16,286 bases of DNA from an uncultured Lacibacter sp. GTDB lineage: Bacteria; Bacteroidota; Bacteroidia; Chitinophagales; Chitinophagaceae. Below, one piece after another: positions 15,499 to 16,286 of this stretch. The notes under the pieces are model-generated. The model worked only from the letters and a program-made list of their open reading frames with translations, made no database searches and was not told the DNA's origin. How positions within the stretch are numbered: position 1 is the first letter of the stretch; every line of letters begins with the position of its first letter. The position numbers and the translations under genes were made by a program. The stretch is from positions 1 to 16,286 of the forward strand of contig NZ_CAMLGT010000052.1 in NCBI RefSeq assembly GCF_946479605.1, read 5' to 3'.

Positions 15499-16286
15499 AT
15501 GCCCAACAACCAACGTTACATTGAAATAATGGATACAACACTCCGTGATGGTGAACAAACCAGCGGGGTGTCTTTTTCTGCATCGGAAAAATTAACGATC
15601 GCACAATCGCTCTTAACTGAAGTGAAAGTTGATCGTATTGAAATTGCTTCGGCCCGTGTATCGGAGGGAGAATTTGATGCAGTGAAGAAAATTACCAAAT
15701 GGGCAAAAGCAAACGGATTGCTCAACAGGGTAGAAGTGCTCACGTTTGTAGATGGAGATGTGTCGGTTGACTGGATGATCAAGGCCGGTGCAAAAGTGGC
15801 CAACCTGTTAACCAAAGGTTCGTTGAATCATCTTACACATCAGCTCAAGAAAAAACCGGAGCAACACTTTGCTGAAATTGCAGAAGTGATCAAGCTGGCA
15901 AAAAAGAAAGGCATTGAAACAAATGTCTATCTCGAAGACTGGAGCAATGGGATGCGTCATTCAAAAGCGTACGTTTTTCAATACCTTGATTTTATTGTAA
16001 CCCAACCGGTAAAGCGTGTGATGTTGCCCGATACGTTGGGCATCTTAACACCTGCTGAAGTGTACGATTTCATTTCTGAAATTGTACAACGCTATCCCAA
16101 CACGCATTTCGATTTTCATGGACATAATGATTACGATTTAGGTACAGCCAATGTAATGGAAGCATTGCGTGCAGGTGCACATGGTTTGCACTTGACCGTA
16201 AACGGTATGGGCGAACGTGCAGGTAATGCACCGTTGGCAAGTGCTATTGCGGTGATGCACGATTTTATGCCCAACATCAAATCATC
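15499..16286 (+). CDS. cimA: Citramalate synthase-type enzyme of the LeuA/HMGL family (3' end outside window)
   Basis: The first 262 codons are open to the window edge. MDTTLRDGEQTSGVSFS (11-27) supplies catalytic Arg16 and Asp17; FHGHNDYDL holds metal ligands His207 and His209, and GERAGN ends with Asn243. From memory, the sequence aligns almost without gaps and with the same numbering to Leptospira interrogans citramalate synthase, and keeps its pyruvate-pocket residues Leu81, Leu104, Tyr144, Glu146 and Thr179. The predicted reaction is acetyl-CoA plus pyruvate to (R)-citramalate, the first step of threonine-independent isoleucine synthesis, with LeuCD doing the next step. Databases often name such proteins as alpha-isopropylmalate synthase regulatory-domain proteins; an isopropylmalate synthase is the alternative. 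The C-terminal allosteric domain lies beyond the window. Confidence 0.8.
   Translation, partial: MPNNQRYIEIMDTTLRDGEQTSGVSFSASEKLTIAQSLLTEVKVDRIEIASARVSEGEFDAVKKITKWAKANGLLNRVEVLTFVDGDVSVDWMIKAGAKVANLLTKGSLNHLTHQLKKKPEQHFAEIAEVIKLAKKKGIETNVYLEDWSNGMRHSKAYVFQYLDFIVTQPVKRVMLPDTLGILTPAEVYDFISEIVQRYPNTHFDFHGHNDYDLGTANVMEALRAGAHGLHLTVNGMGERAGNAPLASAIAVMHDFMPNIKS

Overview
The window looks like chromosomal DNA of a Bacteroidota bacterium, most likely family Chitinophagaceae. Reasons: moderate-to-low GC; no Shine-Dalgarno-like sites ahead of the genes; several TAnnTTTG-type -7 elements; secreted sugar-cleaving enzymes of Bacteroidota-typical families (GH106, DUF5703, sialate O-acetylesterase); an OxyR of the Bacteroidota type; and a Nif3/zinc-ribbon gene pair. 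The genus cannot be fixed from sequence reading alone. No tRNA, rRNA, insertion sequence, CRISPR array or prophage gene was seen.

Layout. (1) 1-5779 is a carbohydrate-use region: the 3' end of a GH106-type alpha-L-rhamnosidase gene, then a DUF5703 secreted putative glycosidase on the same strand, a bidirectional terminator, a convergent sialate O-acetylesterase-type esterase, and a divergent AraC-family regulator. Together they suggest removal of rhamnose and acetyl groups from a plant-type polysaccharide. (2) 5788-9487 is a housekeeping block on the minus strand: nif3-like gene, a coiled-coil zinc-ribbon gene, a strong terminator, then recN. (3) 9629-12290 holds a small lipoprotein gene, an oxyR with both redox cysteines, and a secreted protein with YD-like repeats. 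(4) 12384-16286 is a branched-chain amino-acid locus: a LysR-type regulator divergent from leuC-leuD and a third gene, cut by the window edge, that reads as a citramalate synthase rather than an isopropylmalate synthase.

How the parts work together. LeuCD isomerises isopropylmalate and can also isomerise citramalate, so the terminal synthase would feed pyruvate-derived citramalate into the same isomerase, giving 2-oxobutyrate for isoleucine without threonine deaminase. The LysR gene and leuC share an intergenic region holding a perfect 8-bp inverted repeat whose arms are each a TAAATTTG -7 element facing outward, a good candidate for a shared operator and promoter pair. Most of the window is ordinary. 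The best leads are the citramalate-synthase assignment, that operator, the heptad repeat running into the leuD start codon, and the paired direct repeat upstream of the AraC gene.
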